NCBI GenBank assembly: GCA_036971475.1 | Contig: JBAIZL010000005.1 | Location: 62,904,655 to 62,968,654, forward strand | Direction: 5' to 3' | DNA length: 64,000 bases | Source: Prosapia bicincta | Taxonomy: Eukaryota > Arthropoda > Insecta > Hemiptera > Cercopidae | Part shown: in pieces, positions 30,901 through 41,558 of the stretch | Layout of the letters: every line of letters starts with the position of its first letter | How positions within the stretch are numbered: the first letter of the stretch is position 1 | Notes under the pieces: generated by a model | What the model saw: only the letters and a program-made list of their open reading frames with translations | Databases searched by the model: none | Told to the model about the DNA's origin: nothing | Translations under genes and position numbers: made by a program

Positions 30901-33277
30901 TTCTACAGCACATACAAGAAATATCTAAACCCAATTGAACTATAAAGATTTTATAGAGTTATCGAATGATAAAAGCGTTGTAATAAATTTATTTTTCGTA
31001 CCGTTTTATGGGCTTTTTCTACAGCACATACAAGATATATCTAAACCCAATTGAACTATTAAAGATTTTATAGAGTTATCGAATGATAAAAATGTTTTAA
31101 TAAATTTATATTTCGTACCGTTTTATGTGCTTTTTCTACAGCACATACAATAAATATCTAAAGCCAATTGAACTATTAAGGATTTTATAGAGTTATCGAA
31201 TGATAAAAGCGTTGTAATAAATTTATATTTCGTACCGTCTTATGTGCTTTTTCTACAGCACATACAATTAATATCTAAGGGATATTGAACTATTAAAGAT
31301 TTTATAGAGTTATCGAATGATAAAAATGTTTTAATAAATTTATATTTCGTACCGTTTTATGGGCTTTTTCTACAGCACATACAAGAAAAATGTAAAGCCA
31401 ATTGAACTATTAAAGATTTTATAGAGTTATAGAATGATAAAAATGTTTTAATAAATTTATATTTCGTACCGTTTTATGTGCTTTTTCTACAGCACATACA
31501 ATAAATATCTAAAGCCAATTGAACTATTAAAGATTTTATAGAGTTATCGAATGATAAAAGCGTTGTAATAAATTTATATTTCGTACCGTCTTATGTGCTT
31601 TTTCTACAGCACATACAATAAATATCTAAAGCCAATTGAACTATTAAAGATTTTATAGAGTTATCGAATGTTAAAAGCGTTGTAATAAATTTATATTTCG
31701 TACCGTTTTATTTGCTTTTTCTGCAGCACATACAATAAATATCTAAAGCCAATTGAACTATTAAAGATTTTATAGAGTTATCGAATGATAAAAGCGTTGT
31801 AATAAATTTATATTTCGTACCGTTTTATGTGCTTTTTCTACAGCACATACAAGAAATATCTAAAGCCAATTGAACTATTAAAGATTTTATAGAGTTGTTG
31901 AATGATAAAAGCGTTGTAATAAATTTATATTTCGTACCGTTTTATGCGCTTTTTCTACAGCACATACAAGAAATATCTAAAGCCAATTGAACTATTAAAG
32001 ATTTTATAGAGTTATCGAATGATAAAAATGTTTTAATAAATTTATATTTCGTACCGTTTTATGTGCTTTTTCTACAGCACATACAAGAAATATCTAAAGC
32101 CAATTGAACTATTAAAGATTTAATAGAGTTATCGAATGATAAAAGCGTTGTAATAAATTTATATTTCGTACCGTTTTATGCGCTTTTTCTACAACACATA
32201 CAAGAAATATCTAAAGCCAATTGAACTATTAAAGATTTTATAGAGTTATCGAATGATAAAAGCGTTGTAATAAATTTATATTTCGTACCGTTTTATGCGC
32301 TTTTTCTACAGCACATACAAGAAATATCTAAAGCCAATTGAACTATTAAAGATTTTATAGAGTTATCGAATGATAAAAGCGTTGTAATAAATTTATATTT
32401 CGTACCGTTTTATGCGCTTTTTCTACAGCGCATACAATAAATATCTAAAGCCAATTGAACTATTAAAGATTTTATAGAGTTATCGAATGATAAAAACGTT
32501 GTAATAAATTTATATTTCGTACCGTTTTATGTGCTTTTTCTACAGCACATACAATAAATATCTAAAGCCAATTGAACTATTAAAGATTTTATAGAGTTAT
32601 CGAATGATAAAAATGTTTTTATAAATTTATATTTCGTACCGTTTTATGTGCTTTTTCTACAACACATACAAGAAAAATGTAAAGCCAATTGAACTATTGC
32701 AGATTTTATAGAGTTATCGAATGATAAAAATGTTTTAATAAATTTATATTTCGTACCGTTTTATGTGCTTTTTCTACAACACATACAAGAAAAATGGAAA
32801 GCCAATTGAACTATTAAAGATTTTATAGAGTTATAGAATGATAAAAATGTTTTAATAAATTTATATTTCGTACCGTTTTATGTGCTTTTTCTACAACCCA
32901 TACAAGAAATATGTAAACCCAATTGAACTATTAAAGATTTAATAGAGTTATCGAATGATAAAAATGTTTTAATAAATTTATATTTCGTACCGTTTTATGC
33001 GCTTTTTCTACAACCCATACAAGAAATATGTAAACCCAATTGAACTATTAAAGATTTAATAGAGTTTTCGAATGATAAAAATGTTTTAATAAATTTATAT
33101 TTCGTACCGTTTTATGTGCTTTTTCTACAACACATACAAGAAAAATGGAAAGCCAATTGAACTATTAAAGATTTTATAGAGTTATAGAATGATAAAAATG
33201 TTTTAATAAATTTATATTTCGTACCGTATTATGTGCTTTTTCTACAGCACATACAATTAATATCTAAGGGATATTGA
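3960..33277. repeat. 117-bp satellite array, about 250 monomers, with higher-order structure
   Basis: Monomers of 117 bp run head to tail for 29.3 kb; successive TTTATATTTCGTACCG starts at 4088, 4205, 4322 and 4439 are exactly 117 bp apart. Monomers differ at a small set of sites: GTACCG/GTGCCG, CCAATTGAAC/CCATTTGAAC, AGCGCATACAATAA/AGCACATACAAGAA, AAGCGTTGTAAT/AATGTTTTAAT. These variants travel together in blocks, so the array has grown by multi-monomer duplication. The first monomer has about 9 extra bases (CCGTATTATATGTTTTATG). The last breaks off after AAGGGATATTGAACT. Each monomer contains a dyad, TGTGCT-N8-AGCACA, exact in the AGCACA class and with one wobble pair in the AGCGCA class. 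Function is unknown; centromeric or pericentromeric satellite is a guess. Confidence 0.98.
28190..32401. repeat. Recent 2105-bp tandem duplication inside the 117-bp array
   Basis: Three private variants occur in pairs 2105 bp apart: the CAATATATATC variant at 28225 and 30330, the TTTATTTTTCG variant at 28881 and 30986, and the TTAAGGATTTT variant at 29071 and 31176. The segment equals 18 monomers minus the single-base deletion carried by both copies. The copies stop matching at about 30296/32401, where GTGCCG...ATGTGC gives way to GTACCG...ATGCGC. The left limit is approximate. Confidence 0.85.
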
Positions 33278-33810
33278 ACTCTTTTATAACGTTATTATAC
33301 GTAATTTCCGACTTCTTAATGACCACATGATTTCAGATTGCCGAATTGAAGTTATCACGACCTGCATTTTTTTTTTAGTTCAACTCAAACTTTCATGTGG
33401 AGTTTATGTTATCTGGAAGTGGCTGGACTTGAAATGTACGACGTGAGCGTTACTAATACGTACATAGATGCGTCTTTACCGCTCGCAGTAGTATTAAGGA
33501 GAATGCTTATAGGATTGAAACTGTGTGTATTCGATACTGTGCCATATTAAAGGGGTTTCCTATGTGTAATATGCAAGTCATGTGAAGAGATATAAATGCC
33601 TTTTTATTTATAGGGCAAGTAATGTCGTTAGTCAGAGGTGTATTTGGCCAATGTTTTTGAGTTCTCTGTACGCTCGAAGGTTGAAAGCAAGATCCATTCA
33701 ACGTCCCCTCCGCAGGCGCAAAACCAGCTCCATGTAATTTTCCGTTTATAATGAGACAGTGTGCAAAGTTATTCGTTACCGGCAGGGCCTTGGTTGTTTC
33801 AACGTTTCCC
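33278..33810. other. Single-copy flank of the 117-bp array
   Basis: Moderately AT-rich unique sequence after the satellite ends. The only open frames are short and lack recognisable domains. No transposon ends are seen. Confidence 0.55.
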
Positions 33811-34404
33811 GCCGTTTGTTCTTGCTAAAATCGTATCTGAGGTTAGATTATTTTGTATTGTTACCCTGGGCGAGCTTTTGCTCAGTGACATAGTGTTTAA
33901 ACTCTGGATCTTCTCGAGGCGCGCGTAATAAAGGAAATCCTTATCCTCAGGAATTTCTTCACTAACGAAGTAGTTTTGCTTTTTGAAGCGGGAAATACGT
34001 CTCGATCCGCCGGTTGTTCTTGCTGAAATCGTATCTGAGGTTAGATTATTTTGTATTGTTACCCTGGGCGAGCTTTTGCTCAGTGACATAGTGTTTAAAC
34101 TCTGGATCTTCTCGAGGCGCGCGTAATAAAGGAAATCCTTATCCTCAGGAATTTCATCACTGACGAAGTAGTTTTTGCTTTTTGAAGCGGGAAATACGTC
34201 TCGATCCGCCGGTTGTTCTTGCTAAAATCGTATCTGAGGTTAGATTATTTTGTATTGTTACCCTGGGCGAGTTTTTGCTCAGTGACATAGTGTTTAAACT
34301 CTGGATCTTCTCGAGGCGCGCGTAATAATGGAAATCCTTATCCTCAGGAATTTCTTCACTAACCAAGTAGTTTTTGCTTTTTGCAGCGGGAAATACGTCT
34401 CGAT
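33811..34404 (-). repeat. Three tandem copies of a 198/199-bp coding-like segment, function unknown
   Basis: Copies begin near 33816, 34014 and 34213 and are about 97% alike. On the minus strand each is open and would encode a 66-residue unit with EEIPEDKDF, YYARLEKIQSLNTMSLSK and SPRVTIQNNLTSDTI. The copy lying between 33816 and 34013 is 198 bp and stays in frame with its neighbour. The other copies carry one more T in the GTAGTTTTTGC tract, which shifts the frame and gives a stop after KLLRQ. The open frame continues into unique sequence to 34519 in the right-hand copy. I do not recognise the protein. It could be a tandemly duplicated exon of an unknown gene or a pseudogene fragment. No convincing splice acceptor was found beside it. 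Confidence 0.8.
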
Positions 34405-35516
34405 CGTCATCGCATGAAGATAACGAAGGGAAAACCAGAAGACGTTCTGAGTAGTTTACATGCGAGTTGTTTAGAAGTACGGCGGAAAAGTGACGGGTAA
34501 ATAAAGAAATCACCTGCATTGAGGATAGAACAGTTTTGGATTAGAGATACAAATTGAGGAAAGTCCCGTTAAAAAACCTGAAAATTTAAAACGTTAAGAT
34601 TATGGTTTGATAGTCGGAGAATGGATAATATTGTAGTTGTTTGGTGTTTTGGTAGAAAATAAAGGTTGAAAATGACATTAACTTCTGTGGTTACTATGAG
34701 ATGAAAATAATTAATACAGAACTTGGAAGCTTGAGATAGCGGTAATCGACAGAAAAACGAACGAGTTAAATTTTTAATGGGCGAATATATAATACGAATG
34801 TTTATATCGTTCGCTGTAAACGAGAAGTAGAATGTTCGTCCACAATTATTCAGATAGGTGTTAGTATTGCACAATTAAATTTTGAAAGACTTACTAACGT
34901 CCACCCTTGGGTGGAGCCCAGGAGTTCTATTGTTGTAAGAGGCTTAGGAAAACTGTTGTAATCCTGGGACCGGTCCAGGGCTGTGCAATCATTAAGGTGT
35001 TCGGCATTCATAAGAAATTTTGTAAAATGTTTACTTCTTAAAGCGTATCGACCATCGCGGGCAGAACAATTGTTGCGGTTTTAATTCCACTATAAAAAAA
35101 GTTATATTTTCTCGGAAAATACAAAGGAATTATTTTGCATGTCGTTGAAAACTGAATACATAATAATATTTCCAACTGCCATCGTGGGCATAATAAGGAA
35201 AACTATAGAGAGCGGTGGAAACGTTGGTTTCTTGTTAATGATAGTTTAAATCAGAGATACTGTATATTTGTGCTGGAAAAGGCGGCGAAGATGTAGGACA
35301 CGAAGAAAAGAAACTCGAGTAATTATATACATTATATTTAGCTACTTCCATTTATTCAGTTACTCGTTCAATATTACTTAAAAGTACATTATAAAGAAGA
35401 TAACAGTTACAAATGTATAATACAAAATTTAAAGGTAGATTTAAAGGTAATTAAAAACACTTTAACTAAAATATTAGTACGTGAAACTTGCTTATAGTAG
35501 CATTTACTTTTTTTGA
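34405..35516. other. Single-copy AT-rich DNA
   Basis: No recognisable gene, RNA or transposon end. The 101-residue open frame on the minus strand at 34569-34874 has no recognisable motif and looks like chance in AT-rich sequence. Confidence 0.5.
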
Positions 35517-35771
35517 TTATTAAGAACGGGCGTTTCGGGAGATGTGCCCGATTGTAAACGCAGACTGTAACCTACCTCTTGGTTGTTTTAGGTTAGGGTA
35601 GGATAGCGATATTAGGCGTATTTTGATAGAGTATTGGGGGTTTTAATGTCGAAAAGTGATAAAAATACACCTATCATACCCCACTCACACTCTAACCTAA
35701 AGCGACCAAGAATCGAGTTACGGACTAAGTTGACAATAGGACACATCTTCCGATAAACACGTTCTCAATAA
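35517..35771. mobile_element. Foldback MITE with long terminal inverted repeats
   Basis: The left end reads TTATTAAGAACG and the right end CGTTCTCAATAA, an inverted pair. Similarity between the arms continues inward for about 85 bases: GGAGATGTGCCCGATTGT on the left pairs with ACAATAGGACACATCTTCC on the right, and TTTTAGGTTAGGGTA with ACTCTAACCTAAAGC. Arm identity is about 70%, so it is old. No coding capacity. A target duplication cannot be assigned with certainty because the flank is TTAT/ATAA-rich. Superfamily unknown. Confidence 0.7.
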
Positions 35772-36061
35772 GAAAAGTAAGTGATACTATGGGAAAGTGT
35801 AACGTGGTCTATTAGTATATGTTCAAGTGGTTTTAGTAAAAAACTAGTTGCTCAAGTGAAGCAGGAATCAAATAATATGAAAAGTTAGGTAACATATGCT
35901 AACCTGTTGCTGAAACGAGAGAGGCCTCCATTTCTCCCCGTACATGCGAAATGTACGTGTGAAGTTATGGATTTTTTTTAAATCAAGCATCATCAAACCT
36001 GATGCGCAATTGGTGTAGGTCTATTGTTAAATAGTGTGCGCCTTGGGAATAAAAAGGTTCA
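35772..36061. other. Spacer between MITE and 70-bp satellite
   Basis: Unique sequence; a short hairpin (GTACATGCGAAATGTAC) near 35941 is the only structure noticed. Confidence 0.45.
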
Positions 36062-38147
36062 ATCACTCTCAACTCTCAACTTCCTGAAGACAGGCATTAT
36101 GTCAAGCGCAAGACGAAGGTAATTCAACAGTATCACTCTCAACTCTCAACTGCCTCAAGACAGGCAATATGTTAAGCGCAAGACGAAGCTAATTCAACTG
36201 TATCGCTCTCAACTCTCAACTGCCTCAAGACGGGCATTATGTCAAGCGCAAGACGAAGCTAATTCAACTGTATCGCTCTCAACTCTCAACTGTCTCAAGA
36301 CGGGCATTGTGTTAAGCGCAAGACGAAGCTAATTCAACAGTATCACTCTCAACTCTCAACTGCTTCAAGACGGGCATTATGTCAAGCGCAAGACGAAGCT
36401 AATTCAACAGTATCACTCTCAACTCTCAACTGCCTCAAGACGGGCATTATGTTAAGCGCAAGACGCAGCTAATTCAACAGTATCACTCTCAACTCTCAAC
36501 TGCCTCAAGACGGGCATTATGTCAAGCGCAAGACGAAGCTAATTCACCTGTATTGCTCTCAACTCTCAACTGCCTCAAGACGGGCATTGTGTTAAGCGCA
36601 AGACGGGCATTGTGTTAAGCGCAAGACGGGCATTGTGTTAAGCGCAAGACGAAGCTAATTCACCTGTATCGCTCTCAACTCTCAACTGCCTCAAGACGGG
36701 CATTATGTCAAGCGCAAGACGAAGCTAATTCAACTGTATCGCTCTCAACTCTCAACTGCCTCAAGACGGGCATTATGTTAAGCGCAAGACGGGCATTGTG
36801 TTAAGCGCAAGACGAAGCTAATTCAACTGTATCGCTCTCAACTCTCTACTGTATCGCTCTCAACTGCCTCAAGACGGGCATTGTGTTAAGCGCAAGGCGG
36901 GCATTGTGTTAAGCGCAAGACGGGCATTATGTTAAGCGCAAGACGGGCATTGTGTTAAGCGCAAGACGGGCATTGTGTTAAGCGCAAGACGAAGCTAATT
37001 CAACTGTATCGCTCTCAACTCTCAACTGCCTCAAGACGGGCATTGTGTTAAGCGCAAGACGGGCATTGTGTTAAGCGCAAGACGGGCATTGTGTTAAGCG
37101 CAAGACGGGCATTGTGTTAAGCGCAAGACGGGCATTGTGTTAAGCGCAAGACGAAGCTAATTCACCTGTATCGCTCTCAACTCTCAACTGCCTCAAGACG
37201 GGCATTATGTCAAGCGCAAGACGAAGCTAATTCAACTGTATCTCTCTCAACTCTCAACTGCCTCAAGACGGGCATTATGTTAAGCGCAAGACGGGCATTA
37301 TGTCAAGCGCAAGACGAAGCTAATTCAACTGTATCGCTCTCAACTCTCAACTGCCTCAAGACGGGCATTATGTTAAGCGCAAGACGGGCATTGTGTTAAG
37401 CGCAAGACGGGCATTGTGTTAAGCGCAAGACGGGCATTGTGTTAAGCGCAAGACGGGCATTGTGTTAAGCGCAAGACGGGCATTGTGTTAAGCGCAAGAC
37501 GAAGCTAATTCAACTATATCGCTCTCAACTCTCAACTGCTTCAAGACGGGCATTGTGTTAAGCGCAAGACGGGCATTGTGTTAAGCGCAAGACGGGCATT
37601 GTGTTAAGCGCAAGACGAAGCTAATTCAACTGTATCGCTCTCAACTCTCAACTGCCTCAAGACGGGCATTATGTTGAGCGCAAGGCGGGCATTGTGTTAA
37701 GCGCAAGACGAAGCTAATTCAACTGTATCGCTCTCAACTCTCAACTACCTCAAGACGGGCATTATGTTAAGCGCAAGACGAAGCTAATTCAACTGTATCG
37801 CTCTCAACTCTCAACTGCCTGAAGACGGACATTATGTCAAGCGCAAGACGAAGCTAATTTAACTGTATCGCTCTCAACTCTCAACTACCTCAAGACGGGC
37901 ATTATGTTAAGCGCAAGACGAAGCTAATTCAACTGTATCGCTCTCAACTCTCAACTGCCTGAAGACGGGCATTATGTTAAGCGCAAGACGAAGGTAATTC
38001 AACTGTATCGCTCTCAACTCTCAACTGCCTGAAGACGGGCATTATGTTAAGCGCAAGACGAAGCTAATTCAACTGTATCGCTCTCAACTCTCAACTGCCT
38101 GAAGACGGACATTATGTCAAGCGCAAGACGAAGCTAATTTAACTGTA
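36062..38147. repeat. 70-bp satellite with nested amplification of a 23-bp core
   Basis: The basic unit is 70 bp, beginning ATCACTCTCAACTCTCAACTG and continuing through CGGGCATTATGTTAAGCGCA to GACGAAGCTAATTCAACTGT. Between about 36590 and 37690 many units contain extra copies of a 23-bp core (GGGCATTGTGTTAAGCGCAA plus GAC) amplified 1 to 5 times inside the 70-bp frame, so local unit length varies as 70 plus n times 23. Outer units near 36062-36550 and 37750-38147 are simple 70-mers. No coding potential. Confidence 0.96.
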
Positions 38148-39121
38148 TGAGAAAAAAATAACTTTATAGTAACTCGATAATAATTAATAATGAAAATCCT
38201 ACAAGCACGTAGTTTATATTTTATTTTTACCTATCTAGAAATTTGATGTAAAAATAGTGCTCGGTAAATGCAGTGTATGTTTTAATAGTTGTTTTAACCA
38301 CTACTACTGGCTCAAGTCATTTATATGGTTTCTCTTGTTTAGAATTATTTTTAACTGTAAATATGAAAAAAGCTAAAATTTCGTAGGGTTTTGTTGAGAG
38401 CAACTGCGTGCAAAGGATTCTACGTTGGAAGACATGAGGCGGGCAGGGGGGGGGGAAGATATAAGTTTACTTTGAAGGTACCTGTCCTTGAGTAGAGAAT
38501 TATGAATGAATAAATGAATTAATAATGCGTGTTTGGATATTAATGCGCGATAGGAGGTTCCTAGCGTCTCGTCGTGTCGCCTGTCATTTGTATCCCTGAC
38601 CTACCTCTTATTAACAGACAAATATTCAATTATTTCAGTTGCAGCCCGTCGCGAATATTTTTGCATTCGTCTCTTGCGCCGAATGAAATTAGAATAAAAA
38701 GATAATCAGCATAAACTAATTATTGATTAGACTGGAATGTCTTTCTCAACTGGGAGTGCCAGTTGACGGGAAATAAAATTAGGCCTACTGCCTTATTGAT
38801 CGGACGGTCGCAGTGTGCGACGGATTTTAATGAAATTAAATGAAAACGTTGTAATTATTGGAACAGCAAATTTGTTAAAGTGGAAGTGGTTTTAGGCGCG
38901 TTTTCGCAATTATACGTCAGGTTTTTGCGGCCAGTACAGATTTCATTAAAACCTAGTGAGGATGAAGTTTTGATAAAGGTAGAGTGGAAGTTGGAAACGG
39001 AGAAATGCCGACCTTTGTAGAAATTCCATGTAAAATTAACAAATTTTGTTGTTCGGGACATTGCTTGAAGTAATAAGACTAGGTTTAAGCAAAACAAAAC
39101 AACCTTATACAAATGTATTTT
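38148..39121. other. Single-copy DNA with a poly-G run
   Basis: AT-rich unique DNA with a poly-G tract near 38445. The short open frame at 38855-39112 on the minus strand lacks recognisable motifs. Nothing else can be supported. Confidence 0.5.
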
Positions 39122-39208
39122 TTTTATTACACTTTTGCTATTATTTACGACCAGACTTTTTGTTAACTAAAAGTTGTTAAATTGTTAACTTACACTTGGA
39201 GGAAACAT

Positions 39209-39230
39209 TTTCGTCTTACGACTTCTTCAG
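39209..39230 (-). other. Hammerhead-like core in PLE tail, left arm
   Basis: On the minus strand CTGAAGA is followed after one base by the stem GTC-GTAA-GAC and then GAAA. This matches the two conserved hammerhead boxes (CUGANGA and GAAA) around a short stem II. One extra base precedes the stem, and no cleavage triplet or stem I/III was established. Tentative. Confidence 0.3.
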
Positions 39231-39711
39231 TCTCGTATGTTTGCCGCTAGGAATGCTGCAGTTGCGTTTCCTCTGTACCATTATTTAGAAGTGATGTGAT
39301 CGAAGAGTATGTGTGATTTGAACCGTGTTTGTTCATTTAAGATGTCATTTTTATGTGTGTTGCTATGTCTATATATTTCATACTGTTCTAGTGTGTGTTA
39401 TTTTTGTGGCATTTGTTGCATGTGTGGAGGATGCCCATGTTATTTTCCATACTTTTGCATGAATGTTTGTTTAGTGTGTGGAAAAGTGTAGTGCAAAAGT
39501 ATGGAAAATAACATGAGCATCCTCCACACATGCAACAATGGCCATAAATTAAACATACTAGAACAGTATGAAATATATAGACATTGCAACATACATAAAA
39601 ATGACATCATAAATGAACAAACACGGCACAAATCACACATCACTTCTAACTTTCAAAATAATGGTACCGAGGAAGCGCAACTGCAGCATTCCTAGCGACA
39701 AAAATACGAGG

Positions 39712-39733
39712 CTGAAGAAGTCGTAAGACGAAA
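39712..39733 (+). other. Hammerhead-like core in PLE tail, right arm
   Basis: CTGAAGA, one A, the hairpin GTC-GTAA-GAC, then GAAA; the mirror copy of the left-arm motif. PLEs are known to carry hammerhead motifs, which raises the prior. The extra base beside stem II and the lack of an identified cleavage site keep this tentative. Confidence 0.3.
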
Positions 39734-39806
39734 ACGTTTCCTCCAAGTGTAAGTTAACAATTTAACAAAATGTCTGGTCGCAAGTAATAGCAAAAGTGTA
39801 ATAAGA

Positions 39807-40387
39807 ATTAACAACCAGCTTGTCATGAACAGCAGCAAGATTTCGATGTTAAATGTATTTTTATGTGTGGAGTGAACTTTTTAGATATATTCATTCAGCT
39901 CAAAGACTTTTTTTACCTTACGTGTGCGAACGAGATAAGTTTACTTTGATTGCAAACAGGATTCCGCGAATTGAAAGGCTGACCCAGACATGTAACAAGG
40001 CGGCGTCATCTCATTTCTTTGTAAACATTTTTCAAAGTCACTACTGATAAATATAATATCGTGACTAATAATATTTTTACAATAGCACTCCACACAAATA
40101 ATTAATTAGTGGATGAGAAACGCTAATTTTGGAGAATGTTATTTTTAAAGTTGACCTATGTTTTGAAAGGACGTTTGAAGAGACAAATCGAGCTTGGCGC
40201 GGTAAAAGGCAAGTCATGGAACCAGAAGACGCAAGTGTTGCAACCAAACACCTACGTTGAAGAGCGGTAGTTTCCTGTATCCATGTAAGCCTACAGTGTT
40301 CTCACATGCGATACAGTAGGATCTACAGATTTCTTTAGTCCTACTTTACAGTAATAGCAAAATGCTACCCCTTGTACGTTTCTCACT
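39807..40387. other. Single-copy DNA between two PLE foldbacks
   Basis: AT-rich unique DNA. The 64-residue frame at 39853-40047 on the + strand has no recognisable domain. Confidence 0.45.
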
Positions 40388-40910
40388 GTTGTTCAATGCT
40401 GTAAGTCACGATGTGTTGTGTTGGTGCGAGTCTGTGGTGTATTGGTATTATGTGGTGTGTTATTGTTCATATAGTAGTTGTTAATTTGTGTACAGTATTT
40501 TATTGTGTGTGTGTTGTAGTTTAGAATGTGCTGTGGATAGTTTTTGTGGTGTCTGTATATCTCGTAGTTTTTATTGTGTTTAGTTGCTTTTTTGTTGTAG
40601 TGTAGGATCATCAAAAAAAGCAACAAACTAAATACAACGAGATATACAAACACCACAAAAACTATCCATAACACATTTTAAACGACGAAACACACTCACA
40701 ATCAAGTACATAAATAGCGACTACTCTATAAACAATAATACACAGGAAAACGCCAATAGAACATATACTCATACCAACACAACACACCTGAGCAACAGTC
40801 TTGTCCGTGATTCACAGCATTGAACAATGCTCTGATCTAGTGCGAAACGCATCTGTTGAAAAATATTAGTAAGTAGGGCCGTTTTTGCCAAGTAATACCA
40901 AAAGTGTAAT
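40388..40910. mobile_element. Second PLE-derived tail-out foldback, left terminus lost
   Basis: Inverted arms run from GTTCAATGCTGTAA (about 40390) and CAGCATTGAACAATG (about 40816) in to a centre near 40600. Read outward the arms encode PLE C-terminal text: minus strand NYEIYRHHKNYPQHILN, and on the + strand right arm EIYKHHKNYP with frame breaks. Only the right arm extends to the family terminus TAATACCAAAAGTGTAAT (ending 40910), so the left outer part is missing. It is the same subfamily as the 51.8-kb element. Confidence 0.72.
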
Positions 40911-41558
40911 TTAATAATAAATACTTAGTTTGGGTGTAAAATAAAGTTGTAGGTTGATTCCAATTAAGGGAACGGGCGTCAGTGAATAATAAACCGTAGT
41001 CTAAATCATAAAAATTTTCGCAATGCATTCAAGACACTTTGCCAGAATGTAAATTCTGAAGCAGAAGGAAGTACAGAAAATGTTGTCGTGCTATGCGAAC
41101 ATATGGAACAAAATAACACTTACGTGTGGAAAGTGAACATCATGACATAATGAGTAGCGGTTTTTCTACAAAAAGCTCTATGGATGATCCAAACACACGC
41201 TTTACATTGTTAAAGAAGAACGTGGGATTGGTAATCTCTTCAGAGAGAAGTAGCCAGAAAAGAATTCATTGGAGTCGAATGAACTGACAAATTAATTCCA
41301 GCAGATATAATTATCTAAATGAATTGACAATTCGTTGGCCTAGACGTTGAATTAAAAAGAAAAACAAAAGTAAAATAATTCTAACATTGCCGTATACTGT
41401 CTTTCCCTTCTCACTCCAATATTTCAATGTAGCCTTTTCGTTGTCGTGCTGTAGCTTAGTGTAACGTAAATAAATAACACTAGCTGAAAAAGTAAAGCTC
41501 TTTACCAATCAAGAAAAAGCACTTTCATCTAAAAACAAAAAAAATAATAAATCACTTC
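40911..41558. other. Single-copy AT-rich DNA
   Basis: No gene, RNA or repeat structure recognised in this stretch; short open frames only. Confidence 0.45.

Larger units (their letters stand above)
39122..39806. mobile_element. Penelope-like element 3' ends arranged as a tail-out inverted pair (foldback)
   Basis: Two arms of about 320 bp are inverted copies around a short centre near 39470. The outer ends are ATTACACTTTTGCTATTA (39126) and TAATAGCAAAAGTGTAAT (ending 39802). Read outward, each arm encodes the same degenerate C-terminal tract: right arm (+ strand, 39501-39695) MENNMSILHTCN, then LNILEQYEIYRH and HKNDIINEQTR; left arm (minus strand) MENNMGILHTCN, a frameshift, then LEQYEIYRH and HKNDILNEQTRFKSH. 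This tract resembles the segment after the GIY-YIG domain in PLEs and matches the layout of the PLE relic at 62.7 kb. Reverse transcriptase and nuclease are absent. The tail-out inverted arrangement is seen directly; origin by inverted insertion is inferred. Confidence 0.78.

Noticed and set aside
3960..33277. CRISPR-like array because of regular repeats
   Set aside because: There are no unique spacers; the whole 117 bp is repeated.
3960..33277. CENP-B box in the 117-bp monomer (TTTCGTACCG region)
   Set aside because: Only the TTCG part fits; the required CGGG part is absent.
39309..39491. Cysteine-rich 60-residue + strand frame and its look-alike on the other strand at 39440-39643
   Set aside because: They are antisense readings of the two PLE arms; the outward frames carry the PLE motifs.
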